The notes: generated by a model not told the origin, from the letters alone. DNA of 64,000 bases from Chitinophagaceae bacterium (GCA_016720825.1 JADKJV010000002.1:1-64000), one strand, 5' to 3'; shown: positions 44,774-53,991, numbered from the stretch's first letter. Numbers and translations are program-made.

Positions 44774-46111
44774 TTATTCAATCACATAATATGGATACTG
44801 CAGGCAGACAGTGAAAAAAGTCCTCACTTTTTTATCGCAATACGTTCTTTCGGCTTTTCGGCCGGTCATCATTTTTGTATCATCCAAAATTTGTGTCCAG
44901 CTTACTGCGCGGTTCATCACACCCATATTTTTGTCCATGGCCTTGCGAAAATGAAATGTAAAGAACCCGCCAAACCGGTTGTTACTGGTGGCTCGTTGAC
45001 CTGCATCTGCAGCTGTACAGAGAATGGACTGCCGCTGAGGGCTCAGGAAAAGTTTCCGGCAATTCTCCCCATTCCAGCCCAGGCCTTTTGAAGAAGGTGT
45101 TTCAGGTGTCATTTCCGCTATACGATTTGTCACTTCCGGAAATGTATTACAGCAATCACTGATGATCAGGTTCAGCCTGGCACCCTTTGATTTGATCCTG
45201 TCAAATATGTCCCGCATGTTTACAGATAATACGTTGTAATCATCCGCCGGAGCTGACCGCAGATCGAGAAAGGGAAACCTGCGGTTATCTTCTTTTTTCC
45301 TGAATCCATGTCCGGAGTAATAAAAGATCACTATATCCCGCGATGCAGGATTAACGCCATCAATCAGTGCATCGAAATTCTTTTTACCAAAATCAGTCCC
45401 TGTAATCCGCTTCTTGATTATTTCAAGTCCCAGGTCACTGGCCAGGCCGGAAAATGTACTGTCGGCCAGGTTCATGTCTTTTTCACAGCTGCTGCCGATT
45501 TCTTCTTCCAGTGTATTGCCCACCAGCAGCAAATGAATCCGGATCTTTTTTTCTTCTGCTGTTAATAATAAGGACCGGGAGCGGCTTTCATAAAAGCCCT
45601 TATAGAAATCTTCATCGGGCGTATAATACTGTAAGACCAGGGTTTTCTTTAATGTACCCGTATCCATCAATTCAGATTCCGTGAAAGTGGGTTTTACATC
45701 TTTCAGTTTAACTTTCTGGCGTGTGACACCGTAAGGAACAAGTATATTTTGCTGCGTATCTGCCTTAAACCAGATTACAGGAAGTACAAAAGCAGGATCC
45801 GGTTTACTGCGGATAAAGCTGGCTTTCTTTCCAGTATAAAATACAGCGCTGGGATCTTCACCGCCATTGGATTTACGTGGATAGTCTTCCTGCATTTTTA
45901 TATCTGCCAGCCGGGCAGCAGTATCGCCGGGGAGATTGTATTTTACCCGCAGCACGGCTGAACCATCATCAAAACGGACAAACAAACCGTCATAAACCAG
46001 CCTGGATGACTGGCCAGCGACTGTGTATTGTAATTTATAAACAGACTGCGCCGTTACAGAAGCATACAATGCTAAAAATAAGATGATAGCCGGGAGTGCT
46101 TTTTGTTTCAT
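44774..46111 (-). CDS. Secreted caspase-fold (C14) protein
   Basis: The start at 46111 gives a good signal peptide (1-22, ending SVTAQS). The 445-residue protein has a beta-rich region (about 23-190) of unknown type, then a caspase-like domain: LLLVGNTLEEEIGSSCEKD, catalytic H268 in YYSGHGF and C321 in IISDCCNTF. Both catalytic residues are present, so it may be an active cysteine peptidase, though the D-x-C motif is D-C-C rather than D-A-C. It shares the fold but little else with the convergent caspase-TPR protein. Confidence 0.8.
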   Translation of the reverse strand: MKQKALPAIILFLALYASVTAQSVYKLQYTVAGQSSRLVYDGLFVRFDDGSAVLRVKYNLPGDTAARLADIKMQEDYPRKSNGGEDPSAVFYTGKKASFIRSKPDPAFVLPVIWFKADTQQNILVPYGVTRQKVKLKDVKPTFTESELMDTGTLKKTLVLQYYTPDEDFYKGFYESRSRSLLLTAEEKKIRIHLLLVGNTLEEEIGSSCEKDMNLADSTFSGLASDLGLEIIKKRITGTDFGKKNFDALIDGVNPASRDIVIFYYSGHGFRKKEDNRRFPFLDLRSAPADDYNVLSVNMRDIFDRIKSKGARLNLIISDCCNTFPEVTNRIAEMTPETPSSKGLGWNGENCRKLFLSPQRQSILCTAADAGQRATSNNRFGGFFTFHFRKAMDKNMGVMNRAVSWTQILDDTKMMTGRKAERTYCDKKVRTFFTVCLQYPYYVIE

Positions 46112-46284
46112 ATACTGTAAATATAATTTTTTAGCTGGAGTTCTGACTTGTACAGCTTTCCGGCGGATAAAAGGACTCAGTAATCTACATAAAATTTCCT
46201 GCCGGGCAAATCGGGTCACACTTGCGGTTATTTTATTTCACCTATTTAACTTTAATTTGAGCAATAATTATATAATAAGAAATC

Positions 46285-48021
46285 ATGCGTTACCTGATCC
46301 TGTTACTGGCTGTTTATTTACTGAACAACCCGGCTTCAAATGCCCAGCTGCTTATCCGCAACGCACAGGTGCTGGATGTAGAAAATAAAAAAATCCTGGG
46401 CGGATATGATGTCATGGTGCAGGATGGTAAAATCACTTCAATTACGAAAGGGAAAAAAATGAATCCGGTTGCAGGTACTATGGAGATTGACGGCACCAAC
46501 CAGTGGCTGATGCCCGGTCTCGCAGATGCCCACGTTCATTTTTTCCAGTCGGGTGGATTGTATACCCGTCCGGATGCCATTGACCTCCGGAAATACCGAC
46601 CATACGCTGATGAAATTAAATGGTCGCACGAACATTTTGAAGAACTCCTGCGGATGTATTTGTCAGCCGGGATCACATCCGTGACCGATGTAGGCGCTAC
46701 CATTAATTTACTGCAGCAGCGCGACAGCTTTGCCAATAAGCCGTATGCGCCATTAATACAAATGACCGGCCCGCTCATTACCACCTGGCTTCCCCCGCAG
46801 TTTAAAAACCTGGGGAAAGATGCCCCGTTCGTGGAAATCAAAAACGAACAGGAAGCACGCAAAGCGGTACAGGACCAGTTACCTTATCACCCTGATTTTA
46901 TCAAAATCTGGTATCTCGTTACAGATCCCAATGTGGAAGCCGGCGCACGTAAAAACATAGCGATGGTGAAAGCGGTGATTGATGAAGCCCATGCCAACGG
47001 TAAACGGGTGGCCGTACATGCGATGGAAAAAATCACCGCGCAATTGGCTGTGGAAGCGGGTGCAGATTATCTAGTACATAATACCGATGACGGGGTTATT
47101 GATGAATCCTTCATCCGTTTACTGAAAGACCATAAAACGGTGCTTTGCCCGACGTTGATTGTTGGGAAAAATTATGAGAAGGTACTGACACATCAATACC
47201 ACTTCAGCACCTTCGAACTGAACCGGGCCCATCCATTTACAGTGAGTACTATCCTGGATTACCCCTGGCCTGATACAAGCCTCGCTAAACAAGTGACTGG
47301 TTTTTTCAAAACACCACTCATGCAGTCCCGGCAAAAAACCAGCGATTCAATTTCAGTGGTCAACTTAAAAAAATTGTCTTATGCCGGAGTTACCATTGCT
47401 ACCGGCACGGATGCCGGCAATATCGGTACCCAGCACATGACTTCTTATTTTGATGAATTGCAGGCAATGTCTGCTGCAGGACTATCCAACTGGCAGGTTA
47501 TCCAGGCATCTACATACAACCCGGCATTAGCAATGGGGCAGGAAAAATCATGGGGCAGTATCGGAGTAAATAAAACGGCTAATATGATCCTCCTGGCAGC
47601 AAATCCGCTCGATTCGCTGGAAAACCTGAAAAAAATCAACCTCGTGATTAACAAAGGTCAGGTCATGCGGCCGGACACATTTTTGCATGCATCACCGGTC
47701 ATGCTGGTACAAAAACAGCTCAATGCATACAATGCACGCAACCTGGAAGCCTTCCTGGAGCCCTATGCTGATGAAGTTGAAATTGGTAAAGTAGGGGGTA
47801 TAACGGAGAAGATGAACAAAGACAAACTGAAGTCAGATTACAGTTTTATTAATACGGTTAAATATTTGTATTGCAGGATTTTGAACAGGATCACAGAGGG
47901 GAATACGGTTATTGATCAGGAAGAAGTATGGTTAAGTCCGAAGCCCGAAAACCTGATACATGCGGCAGCAATATACCTGATCCGCAATGGCAAAATTGCA
48001 AGGGTCTTATTTTCTGAATAA
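46285..48021 (+). CDS. Secreted amidohydrolase with C-terminal NTF2-like domain
   Basis: The 578-residue protein has a signal peptide (1-20, ending ASNAQ). The amidohydrolase barrel carries the metal motif GLADAHVHFF, a second His in VAVHAMEK, a third in DYLVHNTD and the final Asp in ATGTDAGN. This set matches imidazolonepropionase/prolidase-like enzymes that hydrolyse cyclic amides or dipeptides. The last 110 residues (from about 468, LVQKQLNAYNARNLEAFLE) look like a SnoaL/NTF2 domain fused to the enzyme. The substrate is unknown. Confidence 0.85.
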   Translation: MRYLILLLAVYLLNNPASNAQLLIRNAQVLDVENKKILGGYDVMVQDGKITSITKGKKMNPVAGTMEIDGTNQWLMPGLADAHVHFFQSGGLYTRPDAIDLRKYRPYADEIKWSHEHFEELLRMYLSAGITSVTDVGATINLLQQRDSFANKPYAPLIQMTGPLITTWLPPQFKNLGKDAPFVEIKNEQEARKAVQDQLPYHPDFIKIWYLVTDPNVEAGARKNIAMVKAVIDEAHANGKRVAVHAMEKITAQLAVEAGADYLVHNTDDGVIDESFIRLLKDHKTVLCPTLIVGKNYEKVLTHQYHFSTFELNRAHPFTVSTILDYPWPDTSLAKQVTGFFKTPLMQSRQKTSDSISVVNLKKLSYAGVTIATGTDAGNIGTQHMTSYFDELQAMSAAGLSNWQVIQASTYNPALAMGQEKSWGSIGVNKTANMILLAANPLDSLENLKKINLVINKGQVMRPDTFLHASPVMLVQKQLNAYNARNLEAFLEPYADEVEIGKVGGITEKMNKDKLKSDYSFINTVKYLYCRILNRITEGNTVIDQEEVWLSPKPENLIHAAAIYLIRNGKIARVLFSE

Positions 48022-48176
48022 AATTTTGATTTCGTTTAGGGGTAAATTGAAATGGAGAAAAACAGTTAGCAGTCAGTGAAAACTCACCCGTTTATGCTAA
48101 AGAACATACCATTTATTACCTGAAAATGGTATAACGCAAATCATGTTTCCATATCAATTTCGGGATTACCTTGTTT

Positions 48177-49382
48177 ATGAACAACTGGTTCATGAATTTC
48201 TTTTCAAACATCCAGCGGTCAATCACCAGGAAATTTACAGGCTTTGAGGCTATCACCTGGGCAGCGGTTCTGATTATCTCATGCAATGCGTTGTATGAAT
48301 TAAGCTCACCGTATAAGGATTTACTTTCCTTTTATTTCCTGACGGGATCAGCAGGATTACTGGTACTGGCCATTTTCATTTACAGGAAACATTTCAGAAA
48401 CTTTGCCACGTTTTTATCACTCTCAGCCGGGAATGCACTGATATTCTGGACCTGCTGGAGGCTGGGTACCAATGCCGGTGGCATGCTTTATTATTTCCCT
48501 TTTATACTCAGTTTCCTGTTTGTATTCAGGGCAGAAAACAATACTTATAAGATACTGGCTTATTTCATGATTTTCGTAGTTACCATTGTTTTAATAACTG
48601 TTACTTGTCACCCGGTATCCCCGCATTTTCAAATGCCCGCTGCACACCTGCATCAGATTTACTATACCTGCCTGGTTTCTTCCATTGTTTTGACATTTGC
48701 TTTCCTGTGGATGATTTATGATTACCAGAACAGGCTGAACCGGAAAATTATCCTGAAGCAGGAACTCAAAAGAAAAAGGATCCTCCGGTTTATTCTTGAA
48801 ACCCAGGAATCCGAAAGGCAAACCCTGGTGGAAGAACTCAGGAATAATATCAACCAGATACTCGTTTCCGGAATGAAGATGCTGGAAGTGGCCGGGGAAT
48901 CTGATCAATCCGCCCGTTATATAACACTGGGATATAATTATACCAAATCAGCTGTTGAAGAACTGAACTCACTTTGTACGGCACTGAGTCCGGCTATGAT
49001 CAGGGATATCGGTCTGAACGATGGCCTGAAAGAATATCTTAACAACCTCAATAAACTGAAGGGGATGCAGATCACCAGCAGGTTAATCGGGGAGGGGATT
49101 GAAGGCATACCTGTTGCTGATAAACTTTCCATTTACCGGATCATCCAGCACTGTATTGAATTACTGATGACACAGGGAGCTGCTAAAATCATAAACATCG
49201 AAATTGAACAGGCAGGAAATAAAATTAAAATCAGATTCTCTCACAATGCCGGTGTTTTTGATATTGTGAAAGCGATCCACACCAAATACCCTTACGACCT
49301 GCAGAACCGCATTGATTACTATAACGGACAGATGTACCAGCAACTGGGAATGGTTACAGTAACGATACCTGTTCACTTTTGA
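48177..49382 (+). CDS. Membrane protein with degenerate histidine kinase core
   Basis: The ATG at 48177 is preferred over the TTG six bases upstream. Residues 1-185 hold five or six membrane helices. A long coiled coil follows (RKIILKQELKRKRILRFIL), then a region resembling the HisKA_3 and ATPase domains of DesK/NarX-type kinases. The phosphoacceptor region reads ERQTLVEELRNNINQI, with R-N where active kinases have H-D, so it cannot autophosphorylate in the usual way. The ATPase boxes are also poor. It may be a signalling pseudokinase, and no response regulator is adjacent. Confidence 0.7.
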   Translation: MNNWFMNFFSNIQRSITRKFTGFEAITWAAVLIISCNALYELSSPYKDLLSFYFLTGSAGLLVLAIFIYRKHFRNFATFLSLSAGNALIFWTCWRLGTNAGGMLYYFPFILSFLFVFRAENNTYKILAYFMIFVVTIVLITVTCHPVSPHFQMPAAHLHQIYYTCLVSSIVLTFAFLWMIYDYQNRLNRKIILKQELKRKRILRFILETQESERQTLVEELRNNINQILVSGMKMLEVAGESDQSARYITLGYNYTKSAVEELNSLCTALSPAMIRDIGLNDGLKEYLNNLNKLKGMQITSRLIGEGIEGIPVADKLSIYRIIQHCIELLMTQGAAKIINIEIEQAGNKIKIRFSHNAGVFDIVKAIHTKYPYDLQNRIDYYNGQMYQQLGMVTVTIPVHF

Positions 49383-49383
49383 A

Positions 49384-50139
49384 TTAATGGCTGGGGTAAT
49401 CTTTAACTTTCCCGAAATTCTGGATCCACCAATGCATGCGCTCATAATCTGCCGTTGAACAGGCACCATGTGTCCATTGGGGATCCAGGAGATTATATCT
49501 GTGACCATATCCTGGAATACCGGAATCTATGAGTAACTGGAGCACAAAGTCACGCGGAGTTGCGGGTGCGGTATTTCCCGCAATATTTTCATTCCCAAAA
49601 CTCATTTTCGGGGAAAAAGTAGTTATCCTGTCCCAGGGCAAAGAACCATCGCTGCCCGTATGCAGCAGTTTCCATTCATGGGCGTTCTGGTCTTTAATAT
49701 GTTTCCTGACGGCCATGTAAATACCACTGTCGGGTTTCAATACCGAAAGCGGTTTTAATTTATTGATATCATTCACCAGGCTTTGCAGGGCCCGTACTTC
49801 TTCTTCCCGGGTATAATGCCAGGTGGTATCTGTACGCTTTACCTCCTTGCCGTTTTTCACCGTAGAAGAAAATGTGAGGCTGTAATTCCGGTTACCCTTG
49901 CCCAGCACTTTCAAATCGTCTTTGGCATCTTTCAGCATCGGCAACAGGTACTCGAGATAGGATTTGGGATTACTTCTCAGCCGGTTTATTTCATACAACA
50001 TTTCCCTTTCGGGTTCAGTCATATACTGGCAGTTGGCAGCCGTATTCAGTGAATCTATACGCTGGGCATATAACTGGCAACAACCGAAAATGAGCAGGAA
50101 CGAAAATGATACAGACAGTGATTTGGGGGATACTTGCAT
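49384..50139 (-). CDS. Secreted CAP-domain protein
   Basis: The 251-residue protein has a signal peptide (1-25, ending QLYAQ). A CAP (SCP/PR-1) domain follows: MLYEINRLRSNPKSYLEYL, then FGNENIAGN and GHRYNLLDPQWTHGACS. The two histidines and two acids of the CAP cavity are plausible (H in AHEWKLLHTG and GHRYN). Bacterial CAP proteins are secreted, sometimes with lipid or metal binding, and their role is unclear. It converges with the pseudokinase gene, with one base between the two ends. Confidence 0.88.
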   Translation of the reverse strand: MQVSPKSLSVSFSFLLIFGCCQLYAQRIDSLNTAANCQYMTEPEREMLYEINRLRSNPKSYLEYLLPMLKDAKDDLKVLGKGNRNYSLTFSSTVKNGKEVKRTDTTWHYTREEEVRALQSLVNDINKLKPLSVLKPDSGIYMAVRKHIKDQNAHEWKLLHTGSDGSLPWDRITTFSPKMSFGNENIAGNTAPATPRDFVLQLLIDSGIPGYGHRYNLLDPQWTHGACSTADYERMHWWIQNFGKVKDYPSH

Positions 50140-50286
50140 GAAGTAGTGGATTGGAATTGTAGAACGGGGAAATTAAAATGCTAGTATCAGGCAAATACAT
50201 TTTAAGATAATATTTTGAGACAAGGCTCAACCCGCTTACACAATCAAAAAAAAACCAGGAAATTGGAATCCGGAAATGCTGTTCGA

Positions 50287-50436
50287 TTATTCCTCATCTT
50301 CACTTTCATCATCATTCTCAGGGCCCTCGTCATCTATATCAAAAACTTCCCCGCAGGCTTTGCAGGTGAAGTGATCAGAATCTGCAATTAATGGTCTTAC
50401 ATCTTTTGAACCGCATTCAGGACAGGTGATTTGCAT
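50287..50436 (-). CDS. Small zinc-ribbon protein with acidic tail
   Basis: A 49-residue frame begins MQITCPECGSKDV and continues to TCKACGEVFDI, giving two C-x-x-C pairs of a zinc ribbon. It ends in a strongly acidic tail (DDESEDEE). Small single-ribbon proteins like this are common and often bind RNA, DNA or partner enzymes. Codon use and the clean start/stop support a real gene. Confidence 0.75.
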   Translation of the reverse strand: MQITCPECGSKDVRPLIADSDHFTCKACGEVFDIDDEGPENDDESEDEE

Positions 50437-50623
50437 GGATGCAATTTAGAAAGCATCTGGTGCTCAAAAGTCATCTGTTCATCAAAATTGATCGAAATGA
50501 ACATTTTTGTAAAACATAATATTCACTTGCGGAAATAATTGAATATAGCACAAACACAAACAAAAACCCGACCACCACAAGGGATCTGTGGCGGCCGGGA
50601 AAACGAGATAAGCTTTTCGGTAA

Positions 50624-50914
50624 TTACAGGGTGATTACACTGTTGGAACCGCCGTAAACATTGGGCTGTTCGCTGTCAGCTTCGGGTTCATTAACCCAAA
50701 GTGTTTCATTCACCAGGTATTTGAATTCGTGGCTGGAATCTTTCGGCAGGTTCACTTCAGCACTGAATGTGCCGTCTTTCTTACGGCTCATAATCACTGA
50801 ATTTTCCCAATCGCTGTTCAGCCCGAGGATTTCCACGGTTTCAGCATCTTCCACTTTAAAGGAGAACTTTACTTTGCAATAATCTTTCGTCTTGTAATAA
50901 GTCTTTTGTACCAT
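50624..50914 (-). CDS. CBM48 (isoamylase N-terminal-like) domain protein
   Basis: The start at 50914 gives a compact 96-residue protein. It matches the early-set/CBM48 fold of glycogen-binding domains: VKFSFKVEDAETVEILGLNS, DWENSVIMSRKKDGTFSAEV and FKYLVNETLWVNEPEAD. Stand-alone copies probably bind alpha-glucans such as glycogen or regulate enzymes. The upstream in-frame ATG at 50980 would add 22 residues without domain support. Confidence 0.85.
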   Translation of the reverse strand: MVQKTYYKTKDYCKVKFSFKVEDAETVEILGLNSDWENSVIMSRKKDGTFSAEVNLPKDSSHEFKYLVNETLWVNEPEADSEQPNVYGGSNSVITL

Positions 50915-51086
50915 TTGTTTGTTGAATTGGTTTGCCAATAGTGATAAATGCAGCAAACGGATCGTTAGTAAGCCGGACACACCGGCGGATGCCTTTAATA
51001 CCTATATTAAAAAAAGGTAACCCTTGTTTTTGAGACTGAGTTATTGACAATTCCGCTAATCCGGTGGAAAACTTTATTTTCGTCAA

Positions 51087-51932
51087 ATGACTTACCGCCA
51101 GGCATTTATACCAGATATACCTGAAATCCAGCGTGTCAGGCACAGCGTAACCGAAAACCGGCTCTCCAATCCGGCCCTGGTAACCGATGCCGACGTGGAA
51201 GATTATATCACCCGCAGGGGAAAAGGATGGGTGTATGAAGAAAACGGGCAAATCGCCGGATTCGCCATCGCCGACCTGCAGGAGCATTCTGTCTGGGCAT
51301 TGTTTGTTGATCCTTTATTTGAGAAAAAAGGAATCGGCACTTTGCTGCAACTCATCATGCTCGACTGGTATTTTTCCAACAGCACGGAAACCATCTGGCT
51401 CAGTACCTCGCCCGGCACCAGGGCAGAAGCATTTTACCGGAAAAGCGGCTGGAAAGAAACAGGCACACATGGAAAAGGGGAAATAAAATTTGAAATGAGC
51501 CTGCAGGACTGGAAGCAACAATTCCAGGATAACTTACCGCAGCAGGAAATTTCCCTGATGGCATTGGTGGTAAAAGATTATGATGAAGCCATTGCTTTTT
51601 ATACCGGGAAACTGGGCTTTATATTACTTGAGGATACCGTTTTATCGACCGTAAAAAGATGGGTCAGGGTCAAACCTCCGGGCCCGGGAAACACAGCCTT
51701 ATTACTGGCCAAAGCAGCCAATGATGAACAATCATCACGAATCGGTAACCAAACCGGCGGCCGGGTTTTCCTGTTCATGCATACTGATCATTTCACCCGC
51801 GATTACAATTTGTATAAAAACAGGGGTGTTGAATTTGTCCGTGAGCCTGTAACTGAAGAATACGGAACCGTTGCCGTTTTCAGGGATTTATACGGAAATT
51901 TATGGGACCTGATTCAACCCAGTCATTACTGA
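51087..51932 (+). CDS. GNAT acetyltransferase fused to a glyoxalase/VOC domain
   Basis: The 281-residue protein joins two domains. Residues 1-148 are GNAT: RRGKGWVYEENGQIAGFAI, FVDPLFEKKGIGTLLQLIM and FYRKSGWKETG. Residues 155-281 are a VOC/glyoxalase-like fold: LMALVVKDYDEAIAFYTGKLG and EYGTVAVFRDLYGNLWDLIQP, with metal-type Glu and His partly kept. Such fusions suggest a resistance or detoxification enzyme. TATTTTCG lies seven bases before the ATG, so the message may be nearly leaderless. Its stop overlaps the next start (TGATG). Confidence 0.85.
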   Translation: MTYRQAFIPDIPEIQRVRHSVTENRLSNPALVTDADVEDYITRRGKGWVYEENGQIAGFAIADLQEHSVWALFVDPLFEKKGIGTLLQLIMLDWYFSNSTETIWLSTSPGTRAEAFYRKSGWKETGTHGKGEIKFEMSLQDWKQQFQDNLPQQEISLMALVVKDYDEAIAFYTGKLGFILLEDTVLSTVKRWVRVKPPGPGNTALLLAKAANDEQSSRIGNQTGGRVFLFMHTDHFTRDYNLYKNRGVEFVREPVTEEYGTVAVFRDLYGNLWDLIQPSHY

Positions 51933-52513
51933 TGCATCAACTTCCGACCATACCTTTCCCGGTGTTAACTACAAGCAGGCTATTGCTGCGTGCTTTGGAG
52001 ATTACCGATGCGCAGGCCGTTTTCCTGTTGCGTTCAGACCCGGCCGTACTCAGGTACCTGGGCCGTGAACCGGCTACAGATATAAAAGAAGCAAAAGATT
52101 TTATCAGGACTATCCAGGACAACACGCTCTCCGGAAAATCAATCCTCTGGGGTATAGCACTGAAAGAAAACCCGTCAGCATTGATTGGTACCATCTGTTT
52201 CTGGAATATTAAGGAAGATATATCCGAAGCTGAATCAGGCTATGCATTATTACCGGCGGAGTGGGGGAAAGGATTCACGACTGAAAGCCTGCAAACCGTC
52301 ATGGATTGGGGATTTAACACAGCAGGCTTTAACAGCATCATCGCCGTACTGGATCCCGCCAACCTGCCATCTGCGTTGGTATTAAAGAAAACAGGTTTCA
52401 GCCTGAACCCTGACTGGACAGAAACAGAAACCTTCCGGGGGGAAGAAGTGAAGCTGGTGCAGTATTTTAAGCTGAATCCGCTTACAACCAATGCGGGTGT
52501 TCTGCGGTCTTAA
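51932..52513 (+). CDS. GNAT-family N-acetyltransferase (RimJ/RimL type)
   Basis: The ATG at 51932 overlaps the previous stop as TGATG, indicating translational coupling. The 193-residue protein has the RimJ/RimL pattern: TTSRLLLRALEITDAQAVF, GYALLPAEWGKGFTTESLQ (acetyl-CoA loop) and NLPSALVLKKTGFS. Substrates in this family are N-terminal amines of ribosomal proteins or small molecules. With the upstream GNAT-VOC fusion it forms a two-gene unit. Confidence 0.88.
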   Translation: MHQLPTIPFPVLTTSRLLLRALEITDAQAVFLLRSDPAVLRYLGREPATDIKEAKDFIRTIQDNTLSGKSILWGIALKENPSALIGTICFWNIKEDISEAESGYALLPAEWGKGFTTESLQTVMDWGFNTAGFNSIIAVLDPANLPSALVLKKTGFSLNPDWTETETFRGEEVKLVQYFKLNPLTTNAGVLRS

Positions 52514-52594
52514 CAATATTTTGGTAAGCTTTGGAGCGTCGATTGAATCAGTACTGATATAAAAGCGCCGTAGTTTTTAATTATTTTAGCCATC

Positions 52595-53701
52595 ATGAAA
52601 AAACTGTTTACATATAGCTTTTTCTTACTGTTCACCGGGCTGCTGCTTTCGGCGATAAAACCTGTTGTTACAAACGATCCGGTCACCGGTGAAGACGGCC
52701 CTTATCTGCTCTATAAAAACGGCCAGATATTCCAGGGCCGGATCTTGGGAGATTCGGCCGGGAAAAAACTACAGCTCGACAGTTATTCCATGGACCAGAA
52801 AAGCAAACTCGTTTTGCAGGTGGGTACTGATGTGCCCGGCATTTATTTTTCTGTGAAGCTGAAAGAAAAACTGAAAAACGAAAAAACAGAATGGAAGAGC
52901 CCGGCTAAAATGTTTGTGCTGTCAGATATAGAAGGGAACTTTAAGTCATTCCGTACCCTCCTCCAGGCCAATGGCGTTATTGATTCTGCATTCCACTGGA
53001 GTTTTGGGGAAGGTCATTTAGTACTCAGCGGTGATTTTGTAGACCGCGGCACCCAGGTAATGGAAGTGCTCTGGCTGATTTATTCTCTCGAAGACCAGGC
53101 GAAAGCTGCAGGAGGTTACGTGCACTATATACTCGGCAACCATGAAATCATGAACCTCGACGGTGATATCCGGTACGTACACGGCAAATACCTCGAAGCG
53201 GCAAGCCTGTTAGGTCAGTCTTATGTGAACCTGCTCGGTGAAAATGCAGAACTGGGCCGCTGGCTCCGCACAAAAAATATAATTGAAAGAATCGGGAACA
53301 TGCTTTTTGTCCATGGCGGTATTTCTGAAGCAATCAATAACATGAACACAACGGCAGGGCTGTTGAATGAATGGTCAAGACCGTTTTATGCCGACAGTAC
53401 ATTTGCTTTTCCTTCTCCGCAGCTGGATACCATTTTCGGTGATTTGGGACCTTTCTGGTACCGCGGTTATTACATGGGGCAGAAAGCCACCATGGGCCAG
53501 GTAGACAGTACCCTGGATAAATTCAACGTGAAATATATTTTCACCGGGCATACCATTGTTGCAGATACCATCACCCGTTTTTACAATGGGAAAGTATTCA
53601 ACACCGATCTGCACCATGCAAAAGGATATTCCGAAGCTGTGCTGAAAGAGGGTGATCTGTTTTACCGGGTTAATTTGAGGGGGGAGAAGAAGGAGTTGTG
53701 A
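52595..53701 (+). CDS. Exported metallophosphoesterase
   Basis: The 368-residue protein has an N-terminal hydrophobic signal or anchor (residues 5-22). A calcineurin-like phosphatase core follows, with the metal motifs SDIEGNFKSF (D-x-H replaced by D-x-E), SGDFVDRG, LGNHEIMN, a later VHGGIS and FTGHTIV. The G-D-x-V-D-R-G and G-N-H-E boxes identify a Shewanella-like protein phosphatase type. It probably acts in the periplasm on phosphoproteins or phosphoesters. A repeat begins right after the stop. Confidence 0.88.
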   Translation: MKKLFTYSFFLLFTGLLLSAIKPVVTNDPVTGEDGPYLLYKNGQIFQGRILGDSAGKKLQLDSYSMDQKSKLVLQVGTDVPGIYFSVKLKEKLKNEKTEWKSPAKMFVLSDIEGNFKSFRTLLQANGVIDSAFHWSFGEGHLVLSGDFVDRGTQVMEVLWLIYSLEDQAKAAGGYVHYILGNHEIMNLDGDIRYVHGKYLEAASLLGQSYVNLLGENAELGRWLRTKNIIERIGNMLFVHGGISEAINNMNTTAGLLNEWSRPFYADSTFAFPSPQLDTIFGDLGPFWYRGYYMGQKATMGQVDSTLDKFNVKYIFTGHTIVADTITRFYNGKVFNTDLHHAKGYSEAVLKEGDLFYRVNLRGEKKEL

Positions 53702-53980
53702 GAGTCTTAAACACCCACCTACGCTTCGCTCCGGCGGCAGGCGCCGGCACATAAGGCACATAGGTACACATAGGAATACAAACCTCAATCATTATAGTTA
53801 GAAATTTTCCTTCTTTCAGAACTATCATCTCCAAAACCCATCCTCCTAAATCAATTGATACAGCATTAAAATAAACACCGGCAGGGTGCTCTTAAAGAAG
53901 GAACATTTCTTACAGTATCGACAGTTAATGTATTTCTATGTGTACCTATGTGCCCTATGTGCCTATGTGTTTAAGACTTT
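53702..53980. repeat. CACATAGG-family repeat, copy D, diverged centre and nested hairpin unit
   Basis: The left end GAGTCTTAAACACCCACC carries a nested unit (CGCTTCGCTCCGGCGG within 53711-53748) that is the inverse of the one in copy A at 14371-14397. The CACATAGG arms are present, but the centre (53790-53920) is unrelated to copies A-C. It ends CCTATGTGTTTAAGACTTT. Confidence 0.8.
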
Positions 53981-53991
53981 TGTATTTTGAC

